Source of the DNA: Chinchilla lanigera | Lineage: Eukaryota; Chordata; Mammalia; Rodentia; Chinchillidae | Assembly (NCBI RefSeq): GCF_000276665.1 | Contig: NW_004955502.1 | Span: 1,735,045 to 1,799,044 of the forward strand | DNA length: 64,000 nt | Direction of reading: 5' to 3' | Part shown: piece by piece, positions 38,506-50,962 of the stretch | How positions within the stretch are numbered: position 1 is the stretch's first letter | How the letters are laid out: every line of letters starts with the position of its first letter | Notes under the pieces: model-generated | What the model was told of the DNA's origin: nothing | The model's database searches: none | What the model saw: the letters and a program-made list of their open reading frames with translations, nothing else | Program-made: the position numbers and the translations under genes

Positions 38506-41299
38506 ATACCCATCTTTCTGTCTCCACAGCCTCTGTGTCTTGGTATCTTGGGCTCATTGTGCTTTGCTCAGGAAAGGACCATAATCTCCTACATAGTATC
38601 ATGTGTATACAGGTCACTTTTACTTCCTACTTACCTACAGACAAGTCATCAGTGTTGGAGTCTTTCTGTTAATATTTAGAACATCTTCCAGCCCCTTTAT
38701 GAAAACCTGCAACCCCAGAGAATTCAGTACCTGCAGTAACTACTTGCTAGAGGTATGGTTATCGGCTGTAGTTAGGACAGTGTTTTAGAAGCCCGCCACC
38801 TAGTGGAAGATAGAGTTAGTCCAGTAAGGGTACACAATTTGCTACAAAGAGCTTGACTCCTTTGTTAGAAGTCATTTTTGCTCTTATCTTCTCCCATTCA
38901 TAACACTTCATACATAAATAGGAGAAAGGGAGAAAGTCTTTCTTAAACTTCCTTGCAATTCTAAATTAAGGGCTTGGTGATTGCAGTTGGATGGAACCAC
39001 TTACAGTATTTTTGGAAATATACATAGATACACTAGCATGAACATTCTATGTAAATATTAAATGAATTGCAATCAACATAGCATATATTGGTTCACAAAG
39101 AGACTGTGTGTGCTTCAGTGCAGGGAGTTATCACCAATGGTTTAGAAAACCTCTAAGAGAATAAAGAGAACAAGCACAGAAGACTGGATAATTGGCATAA
39201 CTTCAAGAAGGAAAAAAAAAGAGAAAGTGTATCGTGCAGAGGGATTTGATGTGAGGCAAAGACAAGGAAAGGGGTCTTTGAAAGCCAGTCTTAAATGTCT
39301 AGGAAAATAATTCAGTGAAACAGAAAAGCCATTTAAGGGAACAGTGGAAATAATGCAGGAGAAGAAAATAATATGGGGTTACAAATGATCTCAAAAGCTG
39401 GTAACTTCGATTTTTATAACAAAAACACACCTGAAGGTTTCTGAGCAAAACACAAGCTGAGGTTTGGGGAAATGACATAATTCTCAATGGTTTAGGGTGT
39501 GTTGGAGAAGCGAATGGAGAATTGGAAAAGGATGGAAGACATTAACAGTAGTGAGACTCCTGAGAGGTGGGCATCGCTAGGAGGACAGTCATGGCACAGA
39601 TGTCGCAAGGCCAAAAGCAAAGTGATGGACGACAGCAGTACGGCTGCATGATGAGTGCATGCAGGACAAGGACGCACATTGGGGCTCACTCAGAGTGTGT
39701 TAATAGTGCCAGGCATGGGGAGGGGAGGCATGAGTGTGGCTACTTGTGAGACCATACCAAGTAGAGTTGGTGGTGATATTCATTTAGTTCCGGTTGATGT
39801 CATTTTTGTGGCTTAAGTATCACTATTGTTCTGTTATAGAAATAAACCCAGGAATACGCAGAGCCCCTCCCTGCCACCATGACACAGGTATTCCCTGACA
39901 GAGGGTGATGTGATTGGTAACCGTGGCACTGATTCAGCCAGGATGTGGTCACGGGAAGAGAAATGATGTTTGCATTGTATGGGTGGAAACTGTTCTATGG
40001 AAAGTGTAGTCACCTAGCTCAGCTCAGAAAGAGGCTGGTGAACAGTTTCCCAAGTCTGGCAAGAATGGTAGCAGCCTATAGCATAACCAGTGACAAGTTG
40101 TGAATTAGAAATTTCCAAAACTATCAGCTACAACAAATATTTTGTCTATGAATGAAGCTAGAGAAAACCCCCCTGAATTTTCTTTCTTCTCTATAGGAAA
40201 TATTTTTAAACCATTGACAAATTTGAAAGTGGTCAAAAATTTTGTTTCCAAAAAGTAGGGTAAAAGCATAGATGTCTTTTAACTAACAAAGCACAAATAT
40301 ATTTTCTTATGGATTTAATGATACTTGTTGCATTTCATCTTTTAAAAATTTACAAGTGGTTATGATTACTTTTCTCATTCAAATAATTATATGCATTTAT
40401 GGCAACTTTCTATTCATAATTTTATAGTCTTTCTTTAAGAGAAAATCCAAAATTCTATAATTTTCAGGACTCACAGTACCTTGACCTGCCTCTATCAAGA
40501 AAAATAAAGGAAAGATTTATAAGAAAATATGTCTTAGGATAGGTTGGGTCAGGGAGAAAATTAAACAATTTTGGATTCCCCCTTTAAGAAAAAAGGATTG
40601 AAACCAAAATCACCTTAGTTACACAAAACAGTTTCTACTTTGTAAAGATACTGGTCCCATTTTATTTTTAAATTACCTCTAGAGGTTAATACCCAGACAC
40701 GAAAGAGGTGTATGAAAGCACAATAAAGCAAGAAGAGTTATAATTAAAATTCAGTTCAATGCTACATGAGAAATTTTGGCCCGGTATAATCAATCATGTT
40801 AACCTAATTTATAAAATGCATTCTGACAAATTTTTGAGAAGTTTCTCTTTTCATCAGTGTAACCAAAGCCCATCGGCATTCTTGCCCACACTGTCATCTG
40901 ACACGGACTCTGAGCCATCCTTCCAGTAACAGCGAGGGAACTAGAAATTCCCTGCTAGATCAGTAGTCCTTAGCAGTTCCATAAGTGAGATCAAGCTGCC
41001 AACCGTCTGGCCCATGGGTATGGAACATTTTTGACAAGAGAAGGAAATGGGTATTAAAGAATAATTAAAATCAATTCTTGCACTATTTGCATGGAAGGAA
41101 GGGTTGGGTCTGATCCGTGAGGCATTTGAGGGAAGACACATGTCATCACATTTTCTGTGTAAGAGCCGAGAGCCTTTACCTAATGAGGGGAGATTTTTAC
41201 TGCTTTCTGACTGGCTCATTTTATTCCATTAAATATCCTTGGAAAACCATGCTGGCGCCCTGCAGAGCGGGTGGTGGGCTCTGCAGATACGAGGCTGAG
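38506..41299. other. Intronic sequence, nothing recognised
   Basis: Unrecognised AT-rich DNA with a slightly GC-richer purine-rich part at 39480-39760. It ends at the CASP3 retrocopy. Confidence 0.5.
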
Positions 41300-42200
41300 G
41301 GAGCATGTGTTAAGAAAAGTAGCCATGGAGGACACTGAAAACTCCGTGGATGCAAAATCCATTAAAACTTTAGAAACACAGATCATACATGGAATCAAAT
41401 CAGTGGACTCCAGAATATTCTTGGACAATAGATACAAAATGGATTATCCTGAAATGGGTCTATGTACAGTAATTAATAATAAGAACTTCCATGAAAGCAC
41501 TGGAATGGCAGCTCGATCTGGTACAGATGTAGATGCAGCAAACATCAGGGAAACATTTATGAACTTGAAAGATGAAGTGAGAAATAAAAATGATCTTACA
41601 TGTGAAGAAATTATGGAATTGATGTGTAATGTTTCTAAAGAAGATCATAGCAAAAGGAGCAGCTTTATTTGTGTCATTCTAAGCCATGGTGAAGAAGGAA
41701 GATTAACAGAGCTCTTTGTAGGGTATCTTTGTAGAAGGCTAGCTGGAAAACCCAAACTTTTCATTATTCAGGCTTGTTGGGGCACAGAACTAGACTGTGG
41801 TATTGAGACAGATGGTAGTTTTGATGATGACGTGGCATGCCAGAAAATACCAGTGGAGACCGACTTTTTGTATGCATATTCCACAGCACCAGGGTACTAT
41901 TCCTGGAGAAATTCAAGGGATGGGTCCTGGTTCATTCAGTCACTTTGTGCTATGCTGAAATTGTATGCACACAAGCTTGAATTTATGCACATTCTTACTC
42001 ATGTTAACTGGAAGGTAACAACAGAATTTGAGTCCTTTTCCTATGATGCTACTTTTCATGCAAAGAAACAAATTCCATGTATTTTGTTCATGCTCACAAA
42101 AGAACTGTATTTTTATCACTAAAAAGTGGTTGACTTTTTTTAAGTTTTTATGTCAAGTGAGAAAACTATAAATGGTACTGTATTTCCTTCTCTAATTGAA
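41300..42200 (+). pseudogene. CASP3: Processed CASP3 (caspase-3) retrocopy with an open reading frame
   Basis: From the ATG at 41325 a frame of 265 codons runs to the TAA at 42120-42122 and ends in [10 protein letters not shown], the caspase-3 C terminus; the normal length is about 277. It has no introns, and caspase-3 3'UTR-like sequence follows the stop. Caspase-3 is the executioner cysteine protease of apoptosis. Seen here: the Arg pocket (ARSGTDVD), the catalytic His in SHGEEG at 41682-41699, the catalytic Cys in QACWG (Cys codon 41775-41777), the IETD processing site at 41802-41813, and YYSWRNS. Defects: 36 nt are missing after GEEG at about 41700, removing 12 residues of the strand/loop after the catalytic His, and QACRG has become QACWG. 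The upstream ATG at 41271 adds 18 non-caspase residues. The lack of introns in a foreign gene's intron marks it as a retrocopy. Boundaries are approximate because I found no clear target-site duplication. Probably non-functional, though the frame is open. Confidence 0.93.
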
Positions 42201-42565
42201 TACTTAAGAACCGTACCATTTCCTAGCAAAAGAACCACAATGAAGCTACCTACCTCAAGCTCGAATCAGGTAGCTGAAATTGAATTTAATTAGGAATAAA
42301 TAAATATGGATACTGGTATAATAATTATGAAAAGAAAGTATTGTAATTTTACATCTTTCATAATTAGAAACAGTTTGTGATGTATGAATTTTCAAATAAT
42401 TATGAAGAAGTTAAACATTGCAGTAGTGAATTTTAAGGACATACTCCTACACACTTAGTTTTTGCCAGACTATGAAAATGATGATGTGTACTAATGTATT
42501 TTAGACCTTAAAGGTCCAGGGTCATGGTCAAAGGTTTGAACATTTATTTTAGATCTTATGTATGA

Positions 42566-42662
42566 GGGGCTGGGGATTTAGCTCAGTGGCACAGCACCTG
42601 CCTGGCAAGCGTAAGGTTGGGAGTTCAATTCCCGGTACCGGAAAAAAAAAAAAAAAAAAAAA
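42566..42662 (+). mobile_element. ID SINE, plus strand, ending in a poly(A) run
   Basis: Starts GGGGCTGGGGATTTAGCTCA, has the B-box-like GGGAGTTCAATTCCC, then CGGTACCGG and an uninterrupted A run of about 20 bases. The flanking duplication is only partial: ATGTATG occurs on both sides. The long pure A tail suggests a recent insertion. It lies about 450 bp beyond the CASP3 retrocopy stop codon. Confidence 0.92.
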
Positions 42663-44049
42663 GACATGTATGGAAAGAAAACCACATTTTTAAGTCACTT
42701 ATTATAGCTTATGACTTTTATGATGCTTGTTCTGAGCATGTGTTTCTTGAAAAAAATTCATGTCTGCTATTGACAAGGAAAGAATATATTTAAGAGAAAA
42801 TATGAGTCAATTGAGCTGATGCTTTTAAGGCTAACATGCAATGTTGATGAACAGACAGAGTAGTAACTATAAGGTGCTAAGATCTATCAGCATGTTTCTT
42901 CTCATTTGTTCTTATACAAATCAAATGAAATTTGCACCTCAGCAAAATATCTGAAGATTTATTATGTAAAAACTTCAAATTATTACTAGGATGAAGAAAT
43001 TCTAAAGAGACATACTAAAATACTGTCTGTACAAGAAACAGTGGAATATAAGGAGAGAACAATAAATGGGTACATTGGGCAATCTGTAATTTGAGAGGAG
43101 ATGGTTTGAGCCTCAGCAGAGATGTGGCTCTGTCCAAACAACGCAGAGCTACAGATGCCACTTTAGAAAACTCCTGCCAGATGATTTCTTCAGGAGCACA
43201 CAGTGTGTGTGGAAGATACTCCCAAGGCATATGAGAAAGTGAACCAAGTGAGAAATCCCTAAAATGGAGCTTTTCTAAAGAGCCACACAAATTGTAGTAT
43301 TCTTTGCAGCATAATTGGTAGGCGTCCTATATTGTGTTGAAGTTTACAATCAGAGGAATAATAGGTAAAATAAAGGACCACAGCACATAAGGCTTTAAAG
43401 CATCCAGTCAGAGCCCCTCTTGTGCCGGTGGGGAAACTGCAGGCCGGAGCTCAGTCCCACCCAGGGAGGCCAGGCTCCAAGCTTCCTGTGAACAGCCATG
43501 GCTGACTGCACCTGTGTGCTTCACAAGCTCAGTCTAACATTTCCTGTGAACTTCCTTTTGACTCAAAGAAAGGAATTGACATTTATAATTGACAACTATT
43601 TGTTTTGATAAGATCTATTAACTTTTCCTAAGTAAATGTAATGATATCTTAAGATGGGTTTTTGTGTGACAATTTCATAAGTTTTTTAATTTGCATTTTT
43701 ATTTCCAAACATAAATTCAGATTTAAATTTTAAAAAAATAAAATAAATATTCCCATTGGAGTTTCATGCGCTAGTCTTCTCTTATTGACAATAATTTACT
43801 AGAATGCATTGCAGGGTCTGGTTTCTTGAAATGTAACTAATATTACAAACAACTGAAAAGTGTGGCTAATGAAATGCATTGTAAAACTGTATGGTAGCAT
43901 AGTATTACTTTGGTTCTCATGTTCACAGTTAGTGGCACTTAAGCACTATCTGCATACTCATTTGTGCAGATAATAGACAGTGGCATCTCTCAAAATTATG
44001 ACCGCTCTTCCTCTGCATTTGAAGTTTGAGTGAGCCATCCTTCTAACAT
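42663..44049. other. Intronic sequence between ID elements
   Basis: AT-rich; a GC-richer patch at 43400-43520. No gene or repeat recognised. Confidence 0.5.
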
Positions 44050-44063
44050 TGTTTTAAATTTTA

Positions 44064-44187
44064 TTTTATTTAATTTTATTTATTTATTTTTTTTGGTTTT
44101 TGGTTTTTCTCCGGTACCGGGAACCGAACTCACGACCTTGCACTTGCCAGGCAGGCGCTTTTGCCGCTGAGCTAAATCCCCAGCCCC
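44064..44187 (-). mobile_element. ID SINE, minus strand, with near-perfect 14-bp target-site duplication
   Basis: The + strand shows an AT-rich tail (44064-44100), then CCGGTACCGGGAACC and a tRNA-like body ending AAATCCCCAGCCCC. TGTTTTAAATTTTA (44050-44063) and TGTGTTAAATTTTA (44188-44201) differ at one of 14 bases. The body is nearly identical to the copy at 37347-37441. Confidence 0.9.
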
Positions 44188-44201
44188 TGTGTTAAATTTT
44201 A

Positions 44202-47200
44202 AATGACTTGAGAACAGATGCAGACTCTTCTGATCCCAACAACCATCAGGATTGTGTTGAAACCCGTACCTGATCATTACAGTGATGACTAATATCTGTT
44301 CTAAGACTCAAGTGATGAAAATAGTTTTCCTCTCTGTGCATTTTTGAGATGGCTGCTTGCTGTAGGAAGGGATTATATCATAGGATATTTTAAAGTTTCC
44401 TCCAGGCTCTTTTGGAAAAAGATGCCACCATCCCTTTGAGTGTCTGATGTAGACATGTGGAGGACAGTGATGCTAGAATGCTGCTTTGCCACCTGGGCCC
44501 TATGGCGTTCTACTGCTCTTCTCCTAGTTTTAATTCCATTTGCAGGATATTTTAGGTTCTGTTATTGTCTATCTTTGATTCGTGCATCTGCTCTAAGGAT
44601 TAAAAACAAAAGTGCATTGAGTCTTGGTGTATTTGTATAGATGTGTTTCTAAAAGGGTGTCTGGGGCACAAATCAATAGATTTTATTTTATTTCTTCTGA
44701 GTTGACTATAATTTTGGCAGTTACACCCTCACTGAAAAATTGACATCCTATATAGAAGGACAAATCACACCTAAGAATTATAAAATTCATTTTTTTCTCT
44801 TTTGTTGATTAAGAAACATTGTTCAGTGTGTTTTGACAGCAATGCCCTTATCATTTTCTGGCAAGGAAAACTTAATTAAATGCAAATATTCTAGGTAGTG
44901 AGATGGTCACTGGCTTTTGCAGAAAGCCAAAGACGAATGATCAAATGGGACTGAGTTTTTCCCCTATTGTGGCTCTCTGCTATTACGGGTTCCCCAGTCA
45001 GTGGAAATAGACTGCTAACTCTTTCTGTCACACATACCATTGCGTTTATTCTGTATAGTATCTTGTAAGCCAAATGATTTTGCTGGGAAAGTTACAGATG
45101 TTCTTTGCAATAACTCTTAATACTCTAAGGATTTGGATTAAGACTATTTCTCTTCATGTTGGTGATGGAAACCGAAGTTTTCCTTCATGTAAAACCTTAT
45201 TTTGGATCAGTTTGATAGAAGGACACAGGAACTACCTTTTCTAACTTGTATTTCCTAGAAACCAGGTACGAGTTTTTTTGATCTCCATCAGGTGTTCTAT
45301 TCACTGTTCCGCGGCTCCTCCCGCTTGTAAGCATTCACACAAGAGGAATTGTCCTTTATGTTGCAGCAACAGAGGTTTTGGGTGATGGAAGATGCGCAGT
45401 TCGTTCCTTCAGGTGATCTTTCTTTCTTCTTCTTAACATCTTCAGATAAGCCTGAAACCTTCCTTGTTTTTTCTATTCTTGGTGTAGGCAAGGAAGAATG
45501 CTATGTAGGAATCACAGGTATTGTATAACTGAGAATAAGAGGAGTTTTTCTTTTAACTTGCTTTTTTCCTTTGGTGCACCAGTACTAGGTTGTGACATAT
45601 TGGAAAATAAAAACCAATGCCCTTTGGTTTAATTTAGCACATGCTATAACTTCTGGTGGTCCCTTATAACCAGCATTTATGCTTTTGCAGAATTACAACC
45701 AGTCAAAACAGGAACTGATGCCTACCACTGATATATTCTGCAGATCCGCTCAAGTACAAATCAGCACTTGGTATCCATTCTGGTTGGTCAGATTCAAATC
45801 AGATTTGTTGGTGCCTGAGCCATGGCAGCTACTAAATATTGTAGCATTTTCATAGCAATGAAATTTTAGTAGAAATAGAGTCTAACGGATTATCCCAAGT
45901 TGGCAAATTAAGTCAACTAAATCTGGAGACTAAGAGGATATTTTTGCCAAGCCATTGGGACAGATATCTAAGCCAGGTGGCTCCACTACACGAGAACTTT
46001 TGTAGTCATGGAACTAATGGTATTTGTGACTCAGAATTCTTGGTACTCCAACTGTCATTATGTTGAACTTCTTTGCAGTCTCTTTACTGGGGTCTCAAGT
46101 GTTTCCTGTCTGTAGAGAGTTGCACATACTCTAATGGACCTCCTCTACCCGTCTCCGTCATTTGTGCTGATCTCCTGAACATAAAAGACCACCATGTACT
46201 TATGACTGTTATAAAAAGTCTTATCCAGTCACAAATTTAATGTTGAAAAACTGAAGCAACCATGTAAGAGTATCCTTCCCCAGCATGCACATCACTTCTT
46301 CCTTCCGGGACTGCATCCAGAAATAAGGAATCACAACAGCAAAGACAGGAATAAAATGTATTGTGAGACAGCAAGCGTGCCCTAAGGTAGGTAGGAAAAG
46401 GTTTTAGGAGATATTTGGGGAGCTTCAGTGCATTAAAAGAAAAGAATAGTTCATGACTCGTTAAGGAAGAACCAACTGTGTGTTTGAAACTAGATCTGTA
46501 GCAAATGTATTGCTTCTGTTTTGTGTTTCAAAGGTGTGCATTTTAAGCAATGTACCTGCTACAGAACAGAATGAAACACAGAGAGCTCTAAATATAACTA
46601 TGCAAAAATATATTTCCCTTCTTGTCAAGAACTTTTATAAGATTTTCTTTTACAAACAAAAATACAGTTCAGATTTAAATGACAGGAAATAATCTTCATA
46701 TATAAATTAAGACAGTGACTATTACCTTAAAATAAATCTACCAAAATTTAAATTCCCTCCCTTTTAAATATTTTTCTTTCCACTGACTTATTTGTTTGAG
46801 TCCCCAGTTACTTCACACTCATCTGTCTGCACCTGATCCCCATTTTAGCATTCTCCCAAGTTTGGAGTCCTCCTGATTTGCCCACTTCCGTGCAGGTGAG
46901 CTGCAGAAATCCAAAAGTCCTCTTTGGCATCATTCTTTGTCTTGTCTCAAATGTTAAATTCATATTTGTTTTCCTAAAATGTTAAATTCGTCTAGTCACT
47001 TGTTTGTTAAAAGCATCTACCTCTCCCTCTTGCATAAAGGATACATGTCAAATTTCTTACTTTTGCATGTACAAGAGTATGAGCAGATGAAAGTAAGTAT
47101 TTTAGTTTCATGAGCTTGCTTGCTGCTAACTAATATTTCATTTTCAAATGACATCCTGACCAAGAATGTAGAAAAGAGCAATAAACAAGAGAGAAAACCC

Positions 47201-47364
47201 CTAAATTTATTCCGTAAATGTAGTTAGCGGTAGCTTTATAGTTCTTAGTATATTCAAATATACTGTGCTATCAGATTCAATTTAATTTAATATCCATTCC
47301 ATATTATGGTAATTTCCACAGGCAGAGACAACATAGTATGAAAAAGGTAGCCACTTTTATTACG
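44202..47364. other. Intronic sequence, with a possible decayed coding relic on the minus strand
   Basis: Minus-strand frames around 44891-45600 look somewhat protein-like (for example TPRIEKTRKVSGLSEDVKKK at about 45430-45490) but are broken by stops and shifts. No poly(A), no duplication and no family was identified, so no gene is called. Confidence 0.35.
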
Positions 47365-47515
47365 TAACTATTATATATTAAGGATTTTATATACATCATT
47401 ACACAACAATAATAAAAGTGAGCAATATTATCCTTGTTTTTCCATTAAGGAGTTTTAGGGTCAAAGAATTGCATAGATCAATGATCAGTCACATAACTTG
47501 GCAGGAGACCCAGAC
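47365..47515 (-). mobile_element. MIR-like SINE remnant, minus strand
   Basis: ATATACATCATTACACAACA, AGCAATATTATCCTTGTTTT, CATTAAGGAGTTTTAGGGTC and CAGTCACATAACTTGGCAGG resemble reversed MIR. Confidence 0.5.
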
Positions 47516-48051
47516 AAGACTATCTTGAAAGCTAACACCTTATTGGATAGAAATACATAAAAGGCAAAAACCATGCCTTTAAAAGGGCAACAAATGCCTG
47601 CGGGCAGTAACAGCACTTAATTCTGCCCCCCTCCCAAAAAAAAAGACAAAAAACAAAACAAAACAGAAAACCAGAGCTCACAGTTATGAACACAGTATAA
47701 TTTGTAAGGGTGACTCCAGGTTGCATTAATAGATTTATGCTTCTACATTCTTTACCTTCCATATTAACTGAGTATATAGTAGTTATGAAGCCAGTTTGAA
47801 ATTCCGTTAAATGAAATACATCTGTAATGCTTTACTCCCACTTAGGGAGAACTGATTAAGTCCAGTGTTACAGTAAAAATATAGGAATGTAGGGGAAAGC
47901 AGCAGTAATCTTCAACATTTTAATACTCAGCCCAGAAAAACTCTGGAGCACTTGGGTATATATTCAAATTCTTTGGAAGTTTTAGAATATTGAAAGTAGA
48001 AACCAAAACAAGATTGGTAACAACAGTGACACTGTAATCCAAGCAAATAAT

Positions 48052-48245
48052 ATAATTGAGTACTTACTGTGATCCACACACCTTGCAGTTCCTTTATTGA
48101 CCAGTTTACTTTGTAACAATCTTATATTGGTGTAGTTATCATTTTACAGTTGGAGGCTGAGGTTTAAAGGAGGTAAGTAAAATTGCCAAAGTTAACCTCA
48201 CCAGTAAGCAACAGAGCCCGATTTATTGGTTTAATTCCGAGGGCG
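48052..48245 (-). mobile_element. MIR SINE remnant, minus strand
   Basis: AATTGAGTACTTACTGTGAT, CACACACCTTGCAGTTCC, ATCATTTTACAGTTGGAGGC and ACCAGTAAGCAACAGAGCCC are in reversed MIR order. Confidence 0.7.
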
Positions 48246-50198
48246 ATTCTCGCAGCCTCTAGGCCACAACGCCGTGGCACTTACGTGGCAGGCGCTTGCC
48301 CGAGCACATGGCACACACAGACCCAGTCACCTCCTTGGTACCTGTTGAACTAAACGCTGTTCCTGCCTTCGCTGTGAAAGCTTACATGCAAGGAGAGATG
48401 GAGCAGTAATAAGATGAGTTATTAAAAAAATGCCCGGAAGGGATTCATAATTAAGTTGTTATTCATGGGGACTGGTTGGTGTTTGTAAGACATTTGAGAA
48501 AAGGTTTGTAAAGAAAGATTAATGTGCCTATGTAGGCCACCGGGCATCTGAACATCTAGACACCAGGTATTTTAAATGTAATATCTTTATCATATAGGGG
48601 CTTTTACACTATTCTTTAGCAGAGACTGTCTACCAAAATTTATTTTAGCCCTTACTCCATTGCATAATAGTGGGGACAGGTGTTTCTCAAAAGACGTTTC
48701 ACTTTATTGCTTGTCATGCATTACGTCTTCCTTGGCAGAAGCTCTGCTGCTCTTCAGGGATCAGGGTAACTTGCGCAGGTTATACGCTCTGCAGCAGCGA
48801 CCCAGCCTGCGCCACGGGGCCTGCACAAGACCCAGCTGCTGTGTGCGTGAGGAAGAGAGGAGGAAAACCCACAACTTTCTGACTGTTGAGAGCTCTTCCT
48901 AAATCTTTCAGAGAATTTCTGTAGGGCATATTTGACCACCCCCGGTCTGCATTCATGTTTATCTCATGATACTTACTGTAATCAAATTTACAAGGAATAC
49001 ACTGATACACTGGTGGCAAAAAGAAGCCCCTGAAGTTTTGACCTGGATGAATTACGTGAGGCCCCTTACTCCTTTTCTGAGAGGGGCTGCATGGCCAGGA
49101 GGGGCAAAGCATTATCTAAAACCATGAGGAACACACTCTGTTAGTTCCCAGAGGTGGCAGTTCACATGTAATTATTTTCTTGTTAAGCCCCTTTCACCCT
49201 TTTAATTTAAATATACATATGTTATGCAGCAAACTGCCAAATCACTCACAACAGAATATGAATACTACTGAAGAAGAAAACTCATTTCCCACGGAGCTCT
49301 AGAAGTCTGAGTGATGGGGGTGCCGTGCAGGTGAGTGTCTTGTTCACTGACAGATGAGCTTGGGTCCCCATATTTTTTAGAAGAAAGTAGGTACAGTAAT
49401 AGCAATATTCTATAAAGCCACCTACTTCCGATGATGAATTCTCCCGCATCATCTCACTGGTAGTGCTATGTCCCTGCCGTTTGTAATAATCTAGTATTGT
49501 GAGCTACTGTCAGATAAATATTCACACAAGTGCACTGCTTGTTTACTTCTGAAAGAACCTGTTAGCCATCATGGGTTAGACAGACTCCAATTTAACACAC
49601 CCTTCAAAAAAATGTATTCGGCAGTAAAAATGTTGTGGAAATTGATCTTTTTATAAAATTTAGCACCTTAGATTTGACATTAAGGCCACTTAGAGACTTC
49701 AGTAATCAGTAAGGCAGAGAGGGAACAACTGAATTTCAAGGTAATGGTTCTGAGGCCGTAGAGTGAGTGATTGGATGACATTCCAAGACCTAATCTTTCT
49801 AGTTGATCATTTATTTGTCAACTACTCATGCTTCAGGATACTCCATATGTACAGACAAATAAATAAAGAATGTTATCTCCTCTAGCAGTATTTTAAATCT
49901 GAGGCAAATACCTCTGAATCTCACTACTTCAACTTTGCAGAATATTTGCAGGAGAAAAACCAGAACCATGCAGCAAATAATAAAAAAGTGATACTTGCAT
50001 AAAAAATATAATAAAGTAACTATTAAATTTAAAGTTGGAGAGTTATAACCAAATGTAATACTTTGCTTTCAGAAATAAAGTAATATATGACTAACTATTG
50101 TGGATCTGGAGAATCATATAATTTTGAAGAAAACAGGAAAGGATGAAAAGACTTGTTTGTATTTAAGGCTGTCAGAAGGTTGATTTTAATGACTTGTC
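48246..50198. other. Intronic sequence, nothing recognised
   Basis: A GC-richer patch at 48250-48330 and overlapping frames at 48660-49112 on both strands lack any family signature. Confidence 0.5.
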
Positions 50199-50213
50199 AT
50201 AATCATGACACAG
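50199..50213 (+). repeat. Target-site duplication, 5' copy, of the RNF13 retrocopy
   Basis: ATAATCATGACACAG directly precedes the retrocopy 5' end and is identical to 52339-52353. Confidence 0.95.
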
Positions 50214-50962
50214 GCAAGTGTGGGGGTTGGTACAGATGTTCAGTTATGAACTAGGCTAGGGTCTTCTCCAACAGCAGTGAGGCCAGAGATCCTGTGCTCT
50301 GGAGCCAGCCCTCCCGGTGACTTACCAACAAGATGCTGTTCTCCATAGGGATGCTTATGCTGTCAGCTACACAAATCTGTACCATCTTGACTGTCCAGCT
50401 CTTTGCATTCTTAAACTTACTATCTGTAGGAGCAGACATATAATTTTGAAAATGCATCTCAGACATCTGATGATCTTCCAGCAAAATTTGGTTATAGATC
50501 TCCAGCTGAATGTTTAAAGGGTTTTTTGATTAATTCAAAACCATAGAATGCTTGTGAACCCATAATGCCTCCACGAGTAAAAGGCAACTCATCTGGCACT
50601 TTTATTGTGTTAATTAGAAGACTTGATTGTAATTTTGATATAAAGATTTTAAATGCACAGAAAGCAGGATACAAAGCAGCCATTGTTCACAACGTTGATT
50701 CTGAAGATCTCATTAGCATGGGATCAGAGGACAGTAAGTACAGGAGCTGAGTATGATGTATGCGCCATTTGTTTGGATGAATATGAAGATGGAGACAAGT
50801 CAGAATCCTTCCCTGTTCCCATGCTTATCACTGCAAATGTGTAGTCTCCTGGCTAACTAAAACCAAGAAAACCTGGCCGGTTTGCAAGCAAGAAGTTGTT
50901 CCTTCTTAAGGTGATTCCAACTATGACACAGTAGTCAAGAAGAAAGCGAAGTGTCAGAATAC

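Noticed and set aside
42566..42640. tRNA-like sequence with A and B boxes
   Set aside because: It is an ID SINE, as shown by its poly(A) tail and three sister copies; the cloverleaf is degenerate.
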